A model generated the notes under the pieces. It was not told the DNA's origin. It saw only the letters and a list, made by a program, of their open reading frames with translations, and searched no databases. Positions 8,198 through 16,081 of a stretch of 58,189 bases of DNA are shown in pieces. The stretch spans positions 1 through 58,189 of the forward strand of contig DDTQ01000009.1 of assembly GCA_002344125.1 (NCBI GenBank), read 5' to 3'. The translations under genes were made by a program, and so were the position numbers. This DNA comes from Ignavibacteria bacterium UBA2360. GTDB taxonomy: Bacteria; Bacteroidota; Ignavibacteria; Tepidaquicellales; OLB5. The first letter of the stretch is position 1, and each line of letters starts with the position of its first letter.

Positions 8198-9463
8198 ATG
8201 AAATTATTACTATCTTTAACTACAACATTATTAATTTTTACATTAACATTACACTCTCAGCCTGTAGGCTGGGTTGAACAAACCAGCGGCGTGACCACGC
8301 AATTAACATCAGTCTCAATAGTTGATGATAACCACGCTTGGATATGCGGCTATGCCGGCAGAGTGCTTCGCACTACAAACGGCGGGGTCAATTGGGTGAG
8401 TGTTAACGCAGCCCCGATTCCCGGTACACTTGACCTGCACACAATTTATGCCATTGATTCAGTTACTGCCATTGTCGGCGGTTCAGGTACTTCATCATTC
8501 CTTTTCCGTACATCAAACGGCGGAGCCAACTGGACTCAGGTATTTACTGAAACCGGGGGATTCATAAACTCCGTGCAAATGGGTAACAATTTCGCGGGAT
8601 ATATGATTGGCGATCCTGTTGGCGGAAGGTGGTCTATGTGGGGTACAACAACCGGCGGCTTAACATGGGATTCCGCAACATTTTACCTGCCGCAAGCCGG
8701 CACTGAAGCCGGCTGGAACAATGCATTCTTCTTTGATGTTACTGCTGGACTTTGGTTCGGCACAAACAATACCAGGGTATATAAGACGCTCACACTCACA
8801 AGCTGGCAAACACAGGCTACTACCGGTCAGGTGAATAGCTACGCCATTTGGTTCAATAATGCTTTGTTCGGAATGACAGGCGGTACTGCAATATTGCTCA
8901 CAACAAACGGCGGCACCACCTGGGTTTCGCCGCCATCAGCCCTGCCGGGCACTGCCAATATTGCCGGAATTACAGGCTTTGGCCTCCAGTGGATGGTCAC
9001 AAGGCAGGCTGCGGAAATTTATCTCACTTCCAATAACGGTGTTTCATGGAGCACCAGTTATACAGCCCCGGCCGGTACATACAGATATATTGCTAAGAAT
9101 AGGGCGAATAATTTGATCTATTACGCTGTACGCTCAAACGGCGGTATTTCCAAGGGAGTTCTGCTCACTGGTATAGAGCCGGTTTCAAATGCAATACCAG
9201 CAAGATTTGAACTTAAACAAAATTATCCAAATCCGTTCAATCCAAATACCACATTCGAATTTTCAATCCCTAAAAATGGATTTGTAAAACTCGCAGTCTA
9301 TGATGCTCTAGGCAGGGAAGTGAATTCACTTCTTAACAGTGAGCTTAAAGCCGGTGAGTACAAGATAAATTTCAGCGCTGCTGATCTTTCAAGCGGCACC
9401 TATTATTATAAGCTTGTATCAGGTGATGTTGTTGAAACTAAGAAAATGATTTTAGTAAAGTAA
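8198..9463 (+). CDS. T9SS cargo protein with YCF48/BNR-like beta-propeller
   Basis: 421-residue secreted protein. A signal peptide covers about residues 1-20. The body (about 25-330) consists of BNR/YCF48-like blades with repeated (R)TTNGG(V/T)(N/T)WV, FRTSNGGANWTQ and LTSNNGVSWS motifs. A T9SS type A sorting domain occupies about 334-421 (LKQNYPNPFNPNTTFEF to TKKMILVK). A ribosome-binding site (cagggggaaaat) directly precedes the ATG. YCF48 proteins assist photosystem II in phototrophs; here the fold is used in a secreted protein and no such role is implied. A strong terminator follows at 9532. Confidence 0.9.
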   Translation: MKLLLSLTTTLLIFTLTLHSQPVGWVEQTSGVTTQLTSVSIVDDNHAWICGYAGRVLRTTNGGVNWVSVNAAPIPGTLDLHTIYAIDSVTAIVGGSGTSSFLFRTSNGGANWTQVFTETGGFINSVQMGNNFAGYMIGDPVGGRWSMWGTTTGGLTWDSATFYLPQAGTEAGWNNAFFFDVTAGLWFGTNNTRVYKTLTLTSWQTQATTGQVNSYAIWFNNALFGMTGGTAILLTTNGGTTWVSPPSALPGTANIAGITGFGLQWMVTRQAAEIYLTSNNGVSWSTSYTAPAGTYRYIAKNRANNLIYYAVRSNGGISKGVLLTGIEPVSNAIPARFELKQNYPNPFNPNTTFEFSIPKNGFVKLAVYDALGREVNSLLNSELKAGEYKINFSAADLSSGTYYYKLVSGDVVETKKMILVK

Positions 9464-9469
9464 GTTGTA

Positions 9470-9521
9470 ATTCATCGGATGAGACTGCAGAAGCAGTCAA
9501 GCTCAAAGTCATCCGATGAAT
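9470..9521. repeat. Palindromic repeat with ATCGGATGA arms
   Basis: Arms attcatcggatga (9470-9482) and tcatccgatgaat (9509-9521) form a 13-bp stem around a 26-nt centre that itself contains ctgc-agaa-gcag. A relative with nearly the same arms lies at 30805-30839. Confidence 0.7.
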
Positions 9522-9531
9522 AGAAAGGTTT

Positions 9532-9564
9532 AAAAGGCATCTTAAAAATAAGATGCCTTTTTTG
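9532..9564 (+). terminator. Rho-independent terminator
   Basis: Stem aaaaggcatctta (9532-9544) / taagatgcctttt (9549-9561), loop aaaa, then Ts. It ends the YCF48-like gene. Confidence 0.92.
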
Positions 9565-9588
9565 TTTTTCATTTATTTATCTTTGTAA

Positions 9589-10065
9589 ATGCAAAACAAA
9601 GAAAGATCAGATAAAAAGGAAATCAATACCCGTACCCTGGGCGGCTGGCTAATTGCAATTCAGGCGTTTATTATACTGAATGCTATAAGCTGGGTAGGTA
9701 ATCTCCAGGTTTATTATAAATTGCTGGGCGAAAAAGAAATCCTGATAAAGCAGAAGCCTCCCGAAGATGCCGCACTTTTAAACATTTTCATATATTTCGA
9801 ACTTGCCACAAGCCTCGTCTTTGCCTTCCTTTGTTTTGTGGTATTTTATTTTTTTTATAAAAGAAATACCAGGTTCCCGCTTATATTGATAATATACCTG
9901 ATTGCTGAAATTGTAATAGAGGGTTTATCATACATTATTTTCGGACATCTTTCAAATGATCCAACCCTGATGCTGCAAAAACTCGCTTTCAGCATTGTTA
10001 TTGCCGTGGCAATAATTGTGTATCTTAAACGCTCCGAAAGAGTCAAAAAGACATTTATTTTCTAA
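9589..10065 (+). CDS. DUF2569-like four-helix membrane protein
   Basis: 158-residue integral membrane protein with four hydrophobic helices at about 20-42, 66-89, 95-117 and 130-148. The RTLGGWLIAIQAFIILNAI opening and the LKRSERVKKTF ending recall DUF2569 proteins, which have no established function. The ATG lies 25 bases after the upstream terminator, with only weak ribosome-binding signals (aaatgcaaaacaaag overlaps the start). It is a single-gene unit. Family assignment is by pattern only. Confidence 0.7.
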   Translation: MQNKERSDKKEINTRTLGGWLIAIQAFIILNAISWVGNLQVYYKLLGEKEILIKQKPPEDAALLNIFIYFELATSLVFAFLCFVVFYFFYKRNTRFPLILIIYLIAEIVIEGLSYIIFGHLSNDPTLMLQKLAFSIVIAVAIIVYLKRSERVKKTFIF

Positions 10066-10067
10066 CC

Positions 10068-10161
10068 CTCGTGCCACGAATCGGGGACACGGCGGACATA
10101 AATGATATCGACTTGTGTTTAGTTTTCTTGATCAGTGTAGAAACTGATTTCGTGGAACGAG
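10068..10161. repeat. 94-bp element with imperfect terminal inverted repeats
   Basis: Left end ctcgtgccacgaatc (10068-10082) matches the reverse complement of the right end gatttcgtggaacgag (10146-10161) with two differences. The interior (about 63 bp) has no frame. It could be a miniature inverted-repeat element or a long hairpin terminator-like repeat. Confidence 0.55.
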
Positions 10162-10250
10162 TATCTTTTAATTTCCAGCACCCCGATTTTATTTTTAAGG
10201 GTTTTCAAATTCGCACAAATTCATTCCTTTATACTTAAAATTAGCTTGAT

Positions 10251-10258
10251 TATATTTG
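10251..10258 (+). promoter_or_regulatory. -7 element of the pheT promoter
   Basis: TATATTTG matches TAnnTTTG. It lies 30 bases before the ATG at 10288 and overlaps the alternative ATG at 10246, which argues against that upstream start. Confidence 0.5.
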
Positions 10259-10287
10259 CACCCAAAGGAGCCCCTATTGGGCAAATT

Positions 10288-12351
10288 ATGAAAATTTCAC
10301 TGAATTGGTTACGGAATTATATTGATATTTCTCTTCCCGTTGATGACCTGGTAAAAGGGTTAATTGATCTTGGAATTGAAGTTGAAAGTGTTGAAGATCA
10401 GCAAAAAAGGCTTGATAAATTTGTCATTGGCAAGGTGATCGAGCGCACCAAACACCCCAACGCTGATAAACTTAGCGTATGTAAAGTAGATGCCGGTACC
10501 GGTGAAATACTGAACATTGTCTGCGGCGCGCCCAATGTTGATACAGGGCAGACCGTATGCGTTGCTTTGGTTGGAGCAATAGTCCCGGCCGGACAGTTTG
10601 AAATTAAAAAAGCAAAGCTGCGCGGGGAAGTTTCCGAAGGTATGATATGCTCTGCCAAAGAACTCGAGCTTGGCGATGACCACTCAGGCATAATGGTACT
10701 TGATACTGCACTGCCTGTTGGCACACCTTTTGCTGAATATTTAAAACAAAACGATGTTATCCTTGAAATAGGTATTACTCCAAACAGGGGTGACCTGCTT
10801 TCGCACATTGGTGTGGCAAGAGAACTTGGCGCGTTGACAGGTAATAAGTTAAAAGAACCTGAACTGAAATCTGATTTTACAGGTAATGATCTGGAAAAGA
10901 AAGTAAGTGTTGATATCCAAAATACCAAAGGCTGCCTCCGCTATTGCGGGGCAATAGTTGAAGGTATTACAGTTAAGGAATCACCTGACTGGCTTAAAAA
11001 TTACATTCTGGCCATTGGGCTAAGACCCATCAACAATATTGTAGATATCACAAACTTTGTGATGATGGAATGCGGTCAGCCGCTGCACGCATTTGATTAT
11101 GATGCTATTGCCGGTAAAAAAATTGTTGTACGCTCCGCAGGGAACGATAAAAAATTCAGGACCCTTGATAACAAAGAACGCACCCTGCGTGAAGATGTGC
11201 TTCTGATATGCGACGGCGAAAAACCCGTTGCGCTTGCGGGTATTATGGGTGGCGAGAATTCTGAAATAAGTAATTCTACCACGAACGTTTTTATTGAAAG
11301 TGCATATTTTGATCCGGTGTTAACAAGGTTGTCATCCAAATTCCTTGGACTGCAATCCGATTCTTCATACCGCTTTGAGCGCGGTGTTGATATCGAGCGG
11401 ACTGAATGGGCGTGCAAACGCGCTGCTCAATTGATTGCAGAAGTATCCGGTGGTAAGATCGTAAATGGCTTCATTGATAATTACCCGGTCAAACTGGAAA
11501 AATTGAAGGTACCTCTAAGACTTTCGCACCTCAATCGTATTGCAGGGATCAGCTACACTCCAGAAAGAACCAATGAACTGCTTTCAAGCATAGGTATTAA
11601 TACCTTATCAGCAGAGAGCGGTACTTTTGAATATGAGATACCTCAGTCACGACGCGAAGACTTAATGCGGGAAATTGATCTTGTTGAAGAAGTCATCAGG
11701 CTTGATGGATATGATAAGATCGAAATTCCTGAATATTCATCTCTTTACCTTGATACACGTGATTTTTCTGGGAAAGAATATGATATGCTTCGCGAAGTGA
11801 GGAAATATATTGTTGGAAGAGGATTTAAGGAAATAATTTCCAATACTCTTGTTGAAGAAAATTTCCAGAAGCATTTTGGTGAAGATTATGTTAAGCTTAT
11901 GAATCCTTCCAGCGATAAAATGAATGTGTTAAGAAGAGACCTCTATACCGGACTTTTTGAGGTGATCAAACTTAACTTCGAAAATTCAAACACTTCCCTG
12001 AAATTGTTTGAAACAGGGAATTCCTTCTCATTGGATGAAAATGGTAAAATTACTGAATCCAGATGCCTTATACTTGTTATGGCTGGGGAGTTCGACTTAA
12101 AGTCTTTTGCCCAAAAACAGCGAAATTTCAACATTTTGGATATGGTGAACGAAGCCGAAGGTTTGTTTGAAAAATTAAGCGTTGAAAATATCAAAAAATA
12201 TGATTATAATGCCCAAAATGCATTGACGGATTATTCCATAGAATACAAAAGCCGGAACAATGTTGTTTGTAAGATAATTAGCTTCTCCGGTAAATTCCTG
12301 AATTCAATTGGAATAGAAAGACCTGTGATTGTATGTCAGATACCATATTAA
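10288..12351 (+). CDS. pheT: Phenylalanyl-tRNA synthetase beta subunit, main part (frameshifted gene)
   Basis: Beta subunit of the alpha2-beta2 enzyme that charges tRNA-Phe. The start MKISLNWLRNYID is the usual PheT start; the in-frame ATG 14 codons upstream precedes the promoter. Domains run in order: EMAP-type tRNA-binding domain (about 35-150, VIGKVIERTKHPNADKLSVC), B3/B4 editing region (about 215-390, LRPINNIVDITNFVMMECGQPLHAFDYD), B5 (about 400-475) and the synthetase-like core (about 485-680). The frame stops at 12349-12351 after VIVCQIPY, about 110 residues short of normal. The missing anticodon-binding domain lies intact in the frame of 12333-12683. Either a one-base sequencing or assembly error or a real split. 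pheS is not in the window. Confidence 0.95.
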   Translation: MKISLNWLRNYIDISLPVDDLVKGLIDLGIEVESVEDQQKRLDKFVIGKVIERTKHPNADKLSVCKVDAGTGEILNIVCGAPNVDTGQTVCVALVGAIVPAGQFEIKKAKLRGEVSEGMICSAKELELGDDHSGIMVLDTALPVGTPFAEYLKQNDVILEIGITPNRGDLLSHIGVARELGALTGNKLKEPELKSDFTGNDLEKKVSVDIQNTKGCLRYCGAIVEGITVKESPDWLKNYILAIGLRPINNIVDITNFVMMECGQPLHAFDYDAIAGKKIVVRSAGNDKKFRTLDNKERTLREDVLLICDGEKPVALAGIMGGENSEISNSTTNVFIESAYFDPVLTRLSSKFLGLQSDSSYRFERGVDIERTEWACKRAAQLIAEVSGGKIVNGFIDNYPVKLEKLKVPLRLSHLNRIAGISYTPERTNELLSSIGINTLSAESGTFEYEIPQSRREDLMREIDLVEEVIRLDGYDKIEIPEYSSLYLDTRDFSGKEYDMLREVRKYIVGRGFKEIISNTLVEENFQKHFGEDYVKLMNPSSDKMNVLRRDLYTGLFEVIKLNFENSNTSLKLFETGNSFSLDENGKITESRCLILVMAGEFDLKSFAQKQRNFNILDMVNEAEGLFEKLSVENIKKYDYNAQNALTDYSIEYKSRNNVVCKIISFSGKFLNSIGIERPVIVCQIPY

Positions 12352-12683
12352 GTTTAAGCGATACTTTAAATCACAGAACTGTATTTAAACCGTTCTCAAA
12401 TTTTCCGCCTGTTCTCAGGGATCTCTCGATTCTTGTAGATAGCAGCTTAAAACAGGGGGATATAATGGATACTATACTTTCGGTTAATACCGGTAAGTTA
12501 TTAAAGAAAGTATCATTATACGATATTTATGAACCAAAGAATGAAGGTTCAAAGAAGAGTTATACTTACAGCCTTGAATACCGGGCTGATGACAGAACTC
12601 TGACTAACGAAGAAATAAACAAACTGCAGGATAAAATTGTAGCAGAACTGCAAAAAAAGCTTAAAGCAGAATTAAGAAAATAG
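12333..12683 (+). CDS. pheT: PheT C-terminal FDX-ACB anticodon-binding domain in a shifted frame
   Basis: This frame encodes the ferredoxin-fold anticodon-binding domain that normally ends PheT: FKPFSNFPPVLRDLSILVD, GDIMDTILSV, KKVSLYDIYEP, KKSYTYSLEYRADDRTLTNEEI. Together with the preceding 687 residues it gives a protein of about 800 residues, the normal length. The ATG at 12333 overlaps the end of the upstream frame by 19 bases, so translational coupling is conceivable. No canonical slippery heptamer is seen at 12330-12352, so programmed -1 frameshifting is unlikely. I favour one full-length pheT with an indel near 12342-12350. Confidence 0.9.
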   Translation: MSDTILSLSDTLNHRTVFKPFSNFPPVLRDLSILVDSSLKQGDIMDTILSVNTGKLLKKVSLYDIYEPKNEGSKKSYTYSLEYRADDRTLTNEEINKLQDKIVAELQKKLKAELRK

Positions 12684-12723
12684 CAATTACAGGATTATAC
12701 CTGAATTTAAAAATATCCGTTAA

Positions 12724-13083
12724 ATGGATAATTCTATACTGAAAGTCAACGATTCCGGTTTAAAAAGTGAACTTGAGAAGATGTTCTCAAAAGTGAAAGT
12801 ATTGGTTGAAAAATTCAATATTTCAAAAGATGAGAACAAATTACTTAAAGATAAGGTTAAAGAACTTGAACATGCCTTAAGTGAGGCTGAAATTGATGTT
12901 TCAAGCAGGAATAGCGAACTTTTAGCTAAAGATAAAGAAATTACTGATTTAAAGAATAAGTTTCTGGAAGAAAGAAAAAATAAAGTTTCAGGCGAAGATA
13001 AAACTCAGTTAAAATCAAGAATACGCGAACTTATGGTTAGGCTGGATACGCATCTCGAACAAAAAGCAAATAATAACTTTTAG
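12724..13083 (+). CDS. Small coiled-coil protein between pheT and zapA
   Basis: 119-residue protein, almost entirely heptad-patterned (about residues 13-110: LEKMFSKVKVLVEKF, LLKDKVKELEHALSEAE, LKNKFLEERKNK, LKSRIRELMVRLDTHLEQ). No signal peptide or membrane segment. It lies 40 bases after the pheT tail and 117 bases before zapA on the same strand. A role linked to cell division, for example as a ZapB-like partner, is a guess from context and coiled-coil form; there is no recognisable domain. Confidence 0.8.
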   Translation: MDNSILKVNDSGLKSELEKMFSKVKVLVEKFNISKDENKLLKDKVKELEHALSEAEIDVSSRNSELLAKDKEITDLKNKFLEERKNKVSGEDKTQLKSRIRELMVRLDTHLEQKANNNF

Positions 13084-13200
13084 CTTTATTATGTAAAAAG
13101 AGCAGCCATTTTTTTGTTTAAGCAGGTTAAAATTTATTAGTTGTTTTGTTTCACAAGGTCGGGATTTACAAAAGGTAAAAATTAAACTTCAATAAATCGT

Positions 13201-13500
13201 ATGGACTCAAAGGATATCAGGATCAAAATATTCAACAATCATTACACACTTAAGGGTGATGATGTTGAGCTGCTCGAAAAGAGCGCGCAGTATGTTGATA
13301 CATTGATGCACAAAGTACAAAATGATATTCCAAACCAGTCTGATTTTACGGTAGCTATAGTTTCTGCATTAAATATCGCAGAGAATTATTACAGGGAAAA
13401 GAACTCAAGCTTTGTTCTTGACCAGAACTACAAATCACTGATCGGGGGATTGAATTCCCAGGTTAAAGAGATCAATGATTACATAGATAGCAACACCTGA
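13201..13500 (+). CDS. zapA: Cell division protein ZapA
   Basis: ZapA bundles and stabilises FtsZ protofilaments at the division ring. The 99-residue sequence follows the family: N-terminal RIKIFNNHYTLKGDDVELLEKSAQYVDTLMHKV (beta-hairpin and first helix), VAIVSALNIAENYYREK (long helix) and a C-terminal coiled-coil tail. Length is typical. It is followed by a 404-base spacer that contains a structured RNA candidate, then rny. A zapA neighbour is also the setting of 6S RNA in gammaproteobacteria. Confidence 0.9.
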   Translation: MDSKDIRIKIFNNHYTLKGDDVELLEKSAQYVDTLMHKVQNDIPNQSDFTVAIVSALNIAENYYREKNSSFVLDQNYKSLIGGLNSQVKEINDYIDSNT

Positions 13501-13578
13501 TTTTATAGCTGCTTTAGAAGAGATTTATTACAGAATAATCGTTCTTTAAATACCGGATAAGGAAGTTTTTATAAAATT

Positions 13579-13822
13579 ACCGCACCGACCGGCCGTAGCC
13601 AAAAATTAAATAGATCCAACACTATTTAATTGGGGAGAACGCTCGATTACAATGTCAATTACAGGCCTCACTCAGAGTTTACTTTGAAATCACATGAACT
13701 CAATTAGAGTTCAGCTTCTGTGATCAGTGGAAGTTAAAAGACATTTCGGCACTCACCCACTGTGTTGAAAGAGGGATCTATAACTCTTTCGCTATGGTAT
13801 GAATCGTGTGCGGTTTTTTTTA
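13579..13822 (+). ncRNA. Structured non-coding RNA candidate (possibly 6S RNA) between zapA and rny
   Basis: About 244 nt bounded by a closing stem: accgcac-cga (13579-13588) pairs with tcg-t-gtgcggt (13804-13814), followed by seven Ts, giving a natural terminator. A second helix, ccgtagc (13593-13599) with gctatgg (13791-13797), stacks inside. Internal hairpins: aattaaatag/ctatttaatt (13604-13631), atcaca/tgtgat enclosing gaactc/gagttc (about 13689-13724), cagtgg/ccactg (13725-13762) and gaaagag/ctctttc (13767-13790). No frame crosses it. Position after zapA suggests 6S RNA, but my hand fold is a multibranch junction rather than the rod expected of 6S. An rny leader element is the alternative. 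Confidence 0.65.
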
Positions 13823-13904
13823 TTTTTAAAATTGAAAGGTTTTTATCTATTTTCAGAATTGTTTCAACCCAAAATCATATGTTAGAATTACGGAGAAATA
13901 AAAT

Positions 13905-15473
13905 ATGCTTCAGGAAATTTATGTATTAGTACCGCTGATCGTCATACTCTGCGCGGCGACATTTTATCTTGGCTGGTTCATGCAGAACAAGGTAACAAAA
14001 GGTAAGATAAACAGCGCGGAGGAACAGTCAAAACGGATAATTGCGGACGGCGAAAAGGCAGCATTAAATATCAAAAAAGAAAAGCTGCTGGAAGTAAGGG
14101 ACGAATGGTACAAAAAGAAACAGGAATTTGACCAGGATTACCAGGCAAAAAAGAACAAACTCAAATCCTTCGAAAAACAGCTTCAGGATAAAGAAGAGGT
14201 CATAGGCAAAAGGATAGATGAGTATGCCAAAAAGGAAAAATCCATTAACAAGCTTGAAAATGACTATAACAACAAGTTAACTTCACTTGGAGATAAAGAA
14301 ACAAAGCTTGATGGTCTTATCCAGGAACAGAATAACAAACTCGAAAACATTTCGGGCCTAACAGCAGAAGAAGCTAAGACCATTTTGATGAATAATCTCA
14401 TAGATGAAACCAAAATGCAGTCTGCAACCAAGCTTAAGGAAATTCGCGATGAAATGAAGCTTGAAGCCAAAAAGCTTGCAAGGAACCTAATAGTTCAGGC
14501 TATCCAGAGAAGTGCCGCTGACCATTCCGTGGAAACCACGGTTAGCGTTCTTAATATTCAGAGCGATGAACTTAAAGGCAGGATTATTGGTAAAGAAGGA
14601 AGAAATGTCCGCGCTTTCGAAGCTGCTACTGGTGTTGATGTTATTGTTGATGATACCCCGGAAGCAATCACAATTTCCGGCTTCGATCCTTTCAGGAGGG
14701 AAGTTGCTAAAATTGCGATGGAACGTTTGATATCAGACGGTCGTATTCATCCTACAAGGATTGAAGAAGTTGTTGAAAAAGTACGCAAAGAACTTGAGGA
14801 AGAGATTATTCGCGTTGGCGAAAATTCAATTATTGAGTGCGGTCTGCACGGTTTGCACCCTGAAATGGTTAGATACGTAGGCAGAATGAAGTACCGCACT
14901 AGCTACGGGCAGAACCTGCTGCAGCACAGCATCGAAGTCGCTCATTTATGCGGCATAATGGCTGTTGAGCTTGGCCTTGATCCTGTAATGGCTAAACGCG
15001 CAGGTCTGCTGCATGATATCGGAAAAGTTATCGATCGTGAGGTTGAAGGGCCGCATGCGATACTTGGTTATGAGCTTGCCAAAAAGTATAAGGAGCATCC
15101 GGTTGTATGCAACGCTATAGGCGCGCATCATGAAGATATGGAAATGGAAACGCCAATTGCCGTTATCGTTCAGGCTTGTGATGCAATTAGCGGGGCGCGC
15201 CCCGGCGCAAGGCGCGAATCAGTGGAAGGTTACGTAAAACGTCTCCAGAAGCTTGAAGAAGTGGCCAAATCTTTTGAGGGTGTTGGCAGAACCTACGCCA
15301 TCCAGGCAGGCAGGGAAGTTAGGGTTATTGTTGAGCATGATAAGGTAAGCGATGCATTGGCTGACCAGCTTTCTGTTGATATTGCTACCAGGATCCAGGA
15401 CGAAATGGAGTATCCCGGACAGATCAAGGTTACCGTTATCCGCGAACGCCGTTCTGTTGCTTACGCTAAATAG
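13905..15473 (+). CDS. rny: Ribonuclease Y
   Basis: Membrane-anchored endoribonuclease that starts mRNA decay. An N-terminal transmembrane helix spans about residues 5-27 (VLVPLIVILCAATFYLGWF). A long charged coiled coil follows at about 35-200. The KH RNA-binding domain (about 210-275) contains GRIIGKEGRNVRAFE. The HD metal-dependent phosphohydrolase domain (about 335-430) contains QHSIEVAHL and LLHDIGK, with H370-D371 as the metal-binding pair. 522 residues is the family norm. GGAG lies before the ATG. coaE follows after 5 bases and the aminotransferase overlaps coaE, so rny-coaE-aminotransferase form an operon. Confidence 0.97.
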   Translation: MLQEIYVLVPLIVILCAATFYLGWFMQNKVTKGKINSAEEQSKRIIADGEKAALNIKKEKLLEVRDEWYKKKQEFDQDYQAKKNKLKSFEKQLQDKEEVIGKRIDEYAKKEKSINKLENDYNNKLTSLGDKETKLDGLIQEQNNKLENISGLTAEEAKTILMNNLIDETKMQSATKLKEIRDEMKLEAKKLARNLIVQAIQRSAADHSVETTVSVLNIQSDELKGRIIGKEGRNVRAFEAATGVDVIVDDTPEAITISGFDPFRREVAKIAMERLISDGRIHPTRIEEVVEKVRKELEEEIIRVGENSIIECGLHGLHPEMVRYVGRMKYRTSYGQNLLQHSIEVAHLCGIMAVELGLDPVMAKRAGLLHDIGKVIDREVEGPHAILGYELAKKYKEHPVVCNAIGAHHEDMEMETPIAVIVQACDAISGARPGARRESVEGYVKRLQKLEEVAKSFEGVGRTYAIQAGREVRVIVEHDKVSDALADQLSVDIATRIQDEMEYPGQIKVTVIRERRSVAYAK

Positions 15474-15478
15474 CTTCC

Positions 15479-16081
15479 ATGTCACGGTCAAATAGACTGA
15501 AGATCGGGATCACTGGAGGCATCGGGTCTGGTAAAAGCCTTGCTTGCAGATACCTGGAAGAAATGGGGTATAAAGTAATTTATGCCGATAGGATAGCCAA
15601 AGATCTTTATGCATCCAATAAAACTTTGCTTAAAAAGCTTGCGCGAACGTTCGGATCCGAAATTCTTAATGCAGATGGTTCATTGAACCGGTCAAACGCA
15701 AGAAAGATAATCTTTTCAAACAAAAGAAATATTAAAAGGGTGAACTCTATTGTTCACCCTTTTGTGTTTGCTGAAACTGACAGGATAGTTTCAAAGATCA
15801 AATCCAGGGTACTTTTTTTTGAAGCGGCAATAATGTTTGAATCCGGCAGCTATAAGGGAATGGATCATGTAGTCCTGATCTACGCAAACAAAGAAACCAG
15901 GATAAAACGCATAATTTCCAGGGATGGAGTCAGGCGTGCTGATGTATTGCGCCTTATGAAAATGCAGCTGGATGAACGTCAAAAGTTAAAACGCGCCGAT
16001 TTCGTTATAAAGAACAATTCCAAACCCAATGACCTTAAAAAAAGTATAAAAGCATTTTCGAAAATAATAGATAAATTGTAA
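15479..16081 (+). CDS. coaE: Dephospho-CoA kinase
   Basis: Catalyses the last step of coenzyme A synthesis, phosphorylating the 3'-hydroxyl of dephospho-CoA with ATP. The Walker A motif GITGGIGSGKS is at residues 9-19. The CoA-domain motif YADRIAKDLY follows at about 35-44. SIVHPFVFAE and the IMFESGSYKGMD segment match the substrate-binding region, and a lid with RIKRIISRDG is present. 200 residues is normal. The stop codon overlaps the start of the aminotransferase gene (TAATG), indicating translational coupling. Confidence 0.95.
   Translation: MSRSNRLKIGITGGIGSGKSLACRYLEEMGYKVIYADRIAKDLYASNKTLLKKLARTFGSEILNADGSLNRSNARKIIFSNKRNIKRVNSIVHPFVFAETDRIVSKIKSRVLFFEAAIMFESGSYKGMDHVVLIYANKETRIKRIISRDGVRRADVLRLMKMQLDERQKLKRADFVIKNNSKPNDLKKSIKAFSKIIDKL

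Noticed and set aside
7592..8201. Several frames of 74-123 codons on both strands
   Set aside because: They run through the tandem repeat and REP palindromes; the same peptides recur twice because the DNA is duplicated.
10246..10287. Upstream ATG for pheT
   Set aside because: It overlaps the probable -7 promoter element, and PheT proteins typically begin with MKISLNWL-like sequence.
12330..12352. Programmed -1 ribosomal frameshift in pheT
   Set aside because: No X XXY YYZ heptamer is visible in the overlap and no downstream pseudoknot is obvious; an indel or split gene is more plausible.
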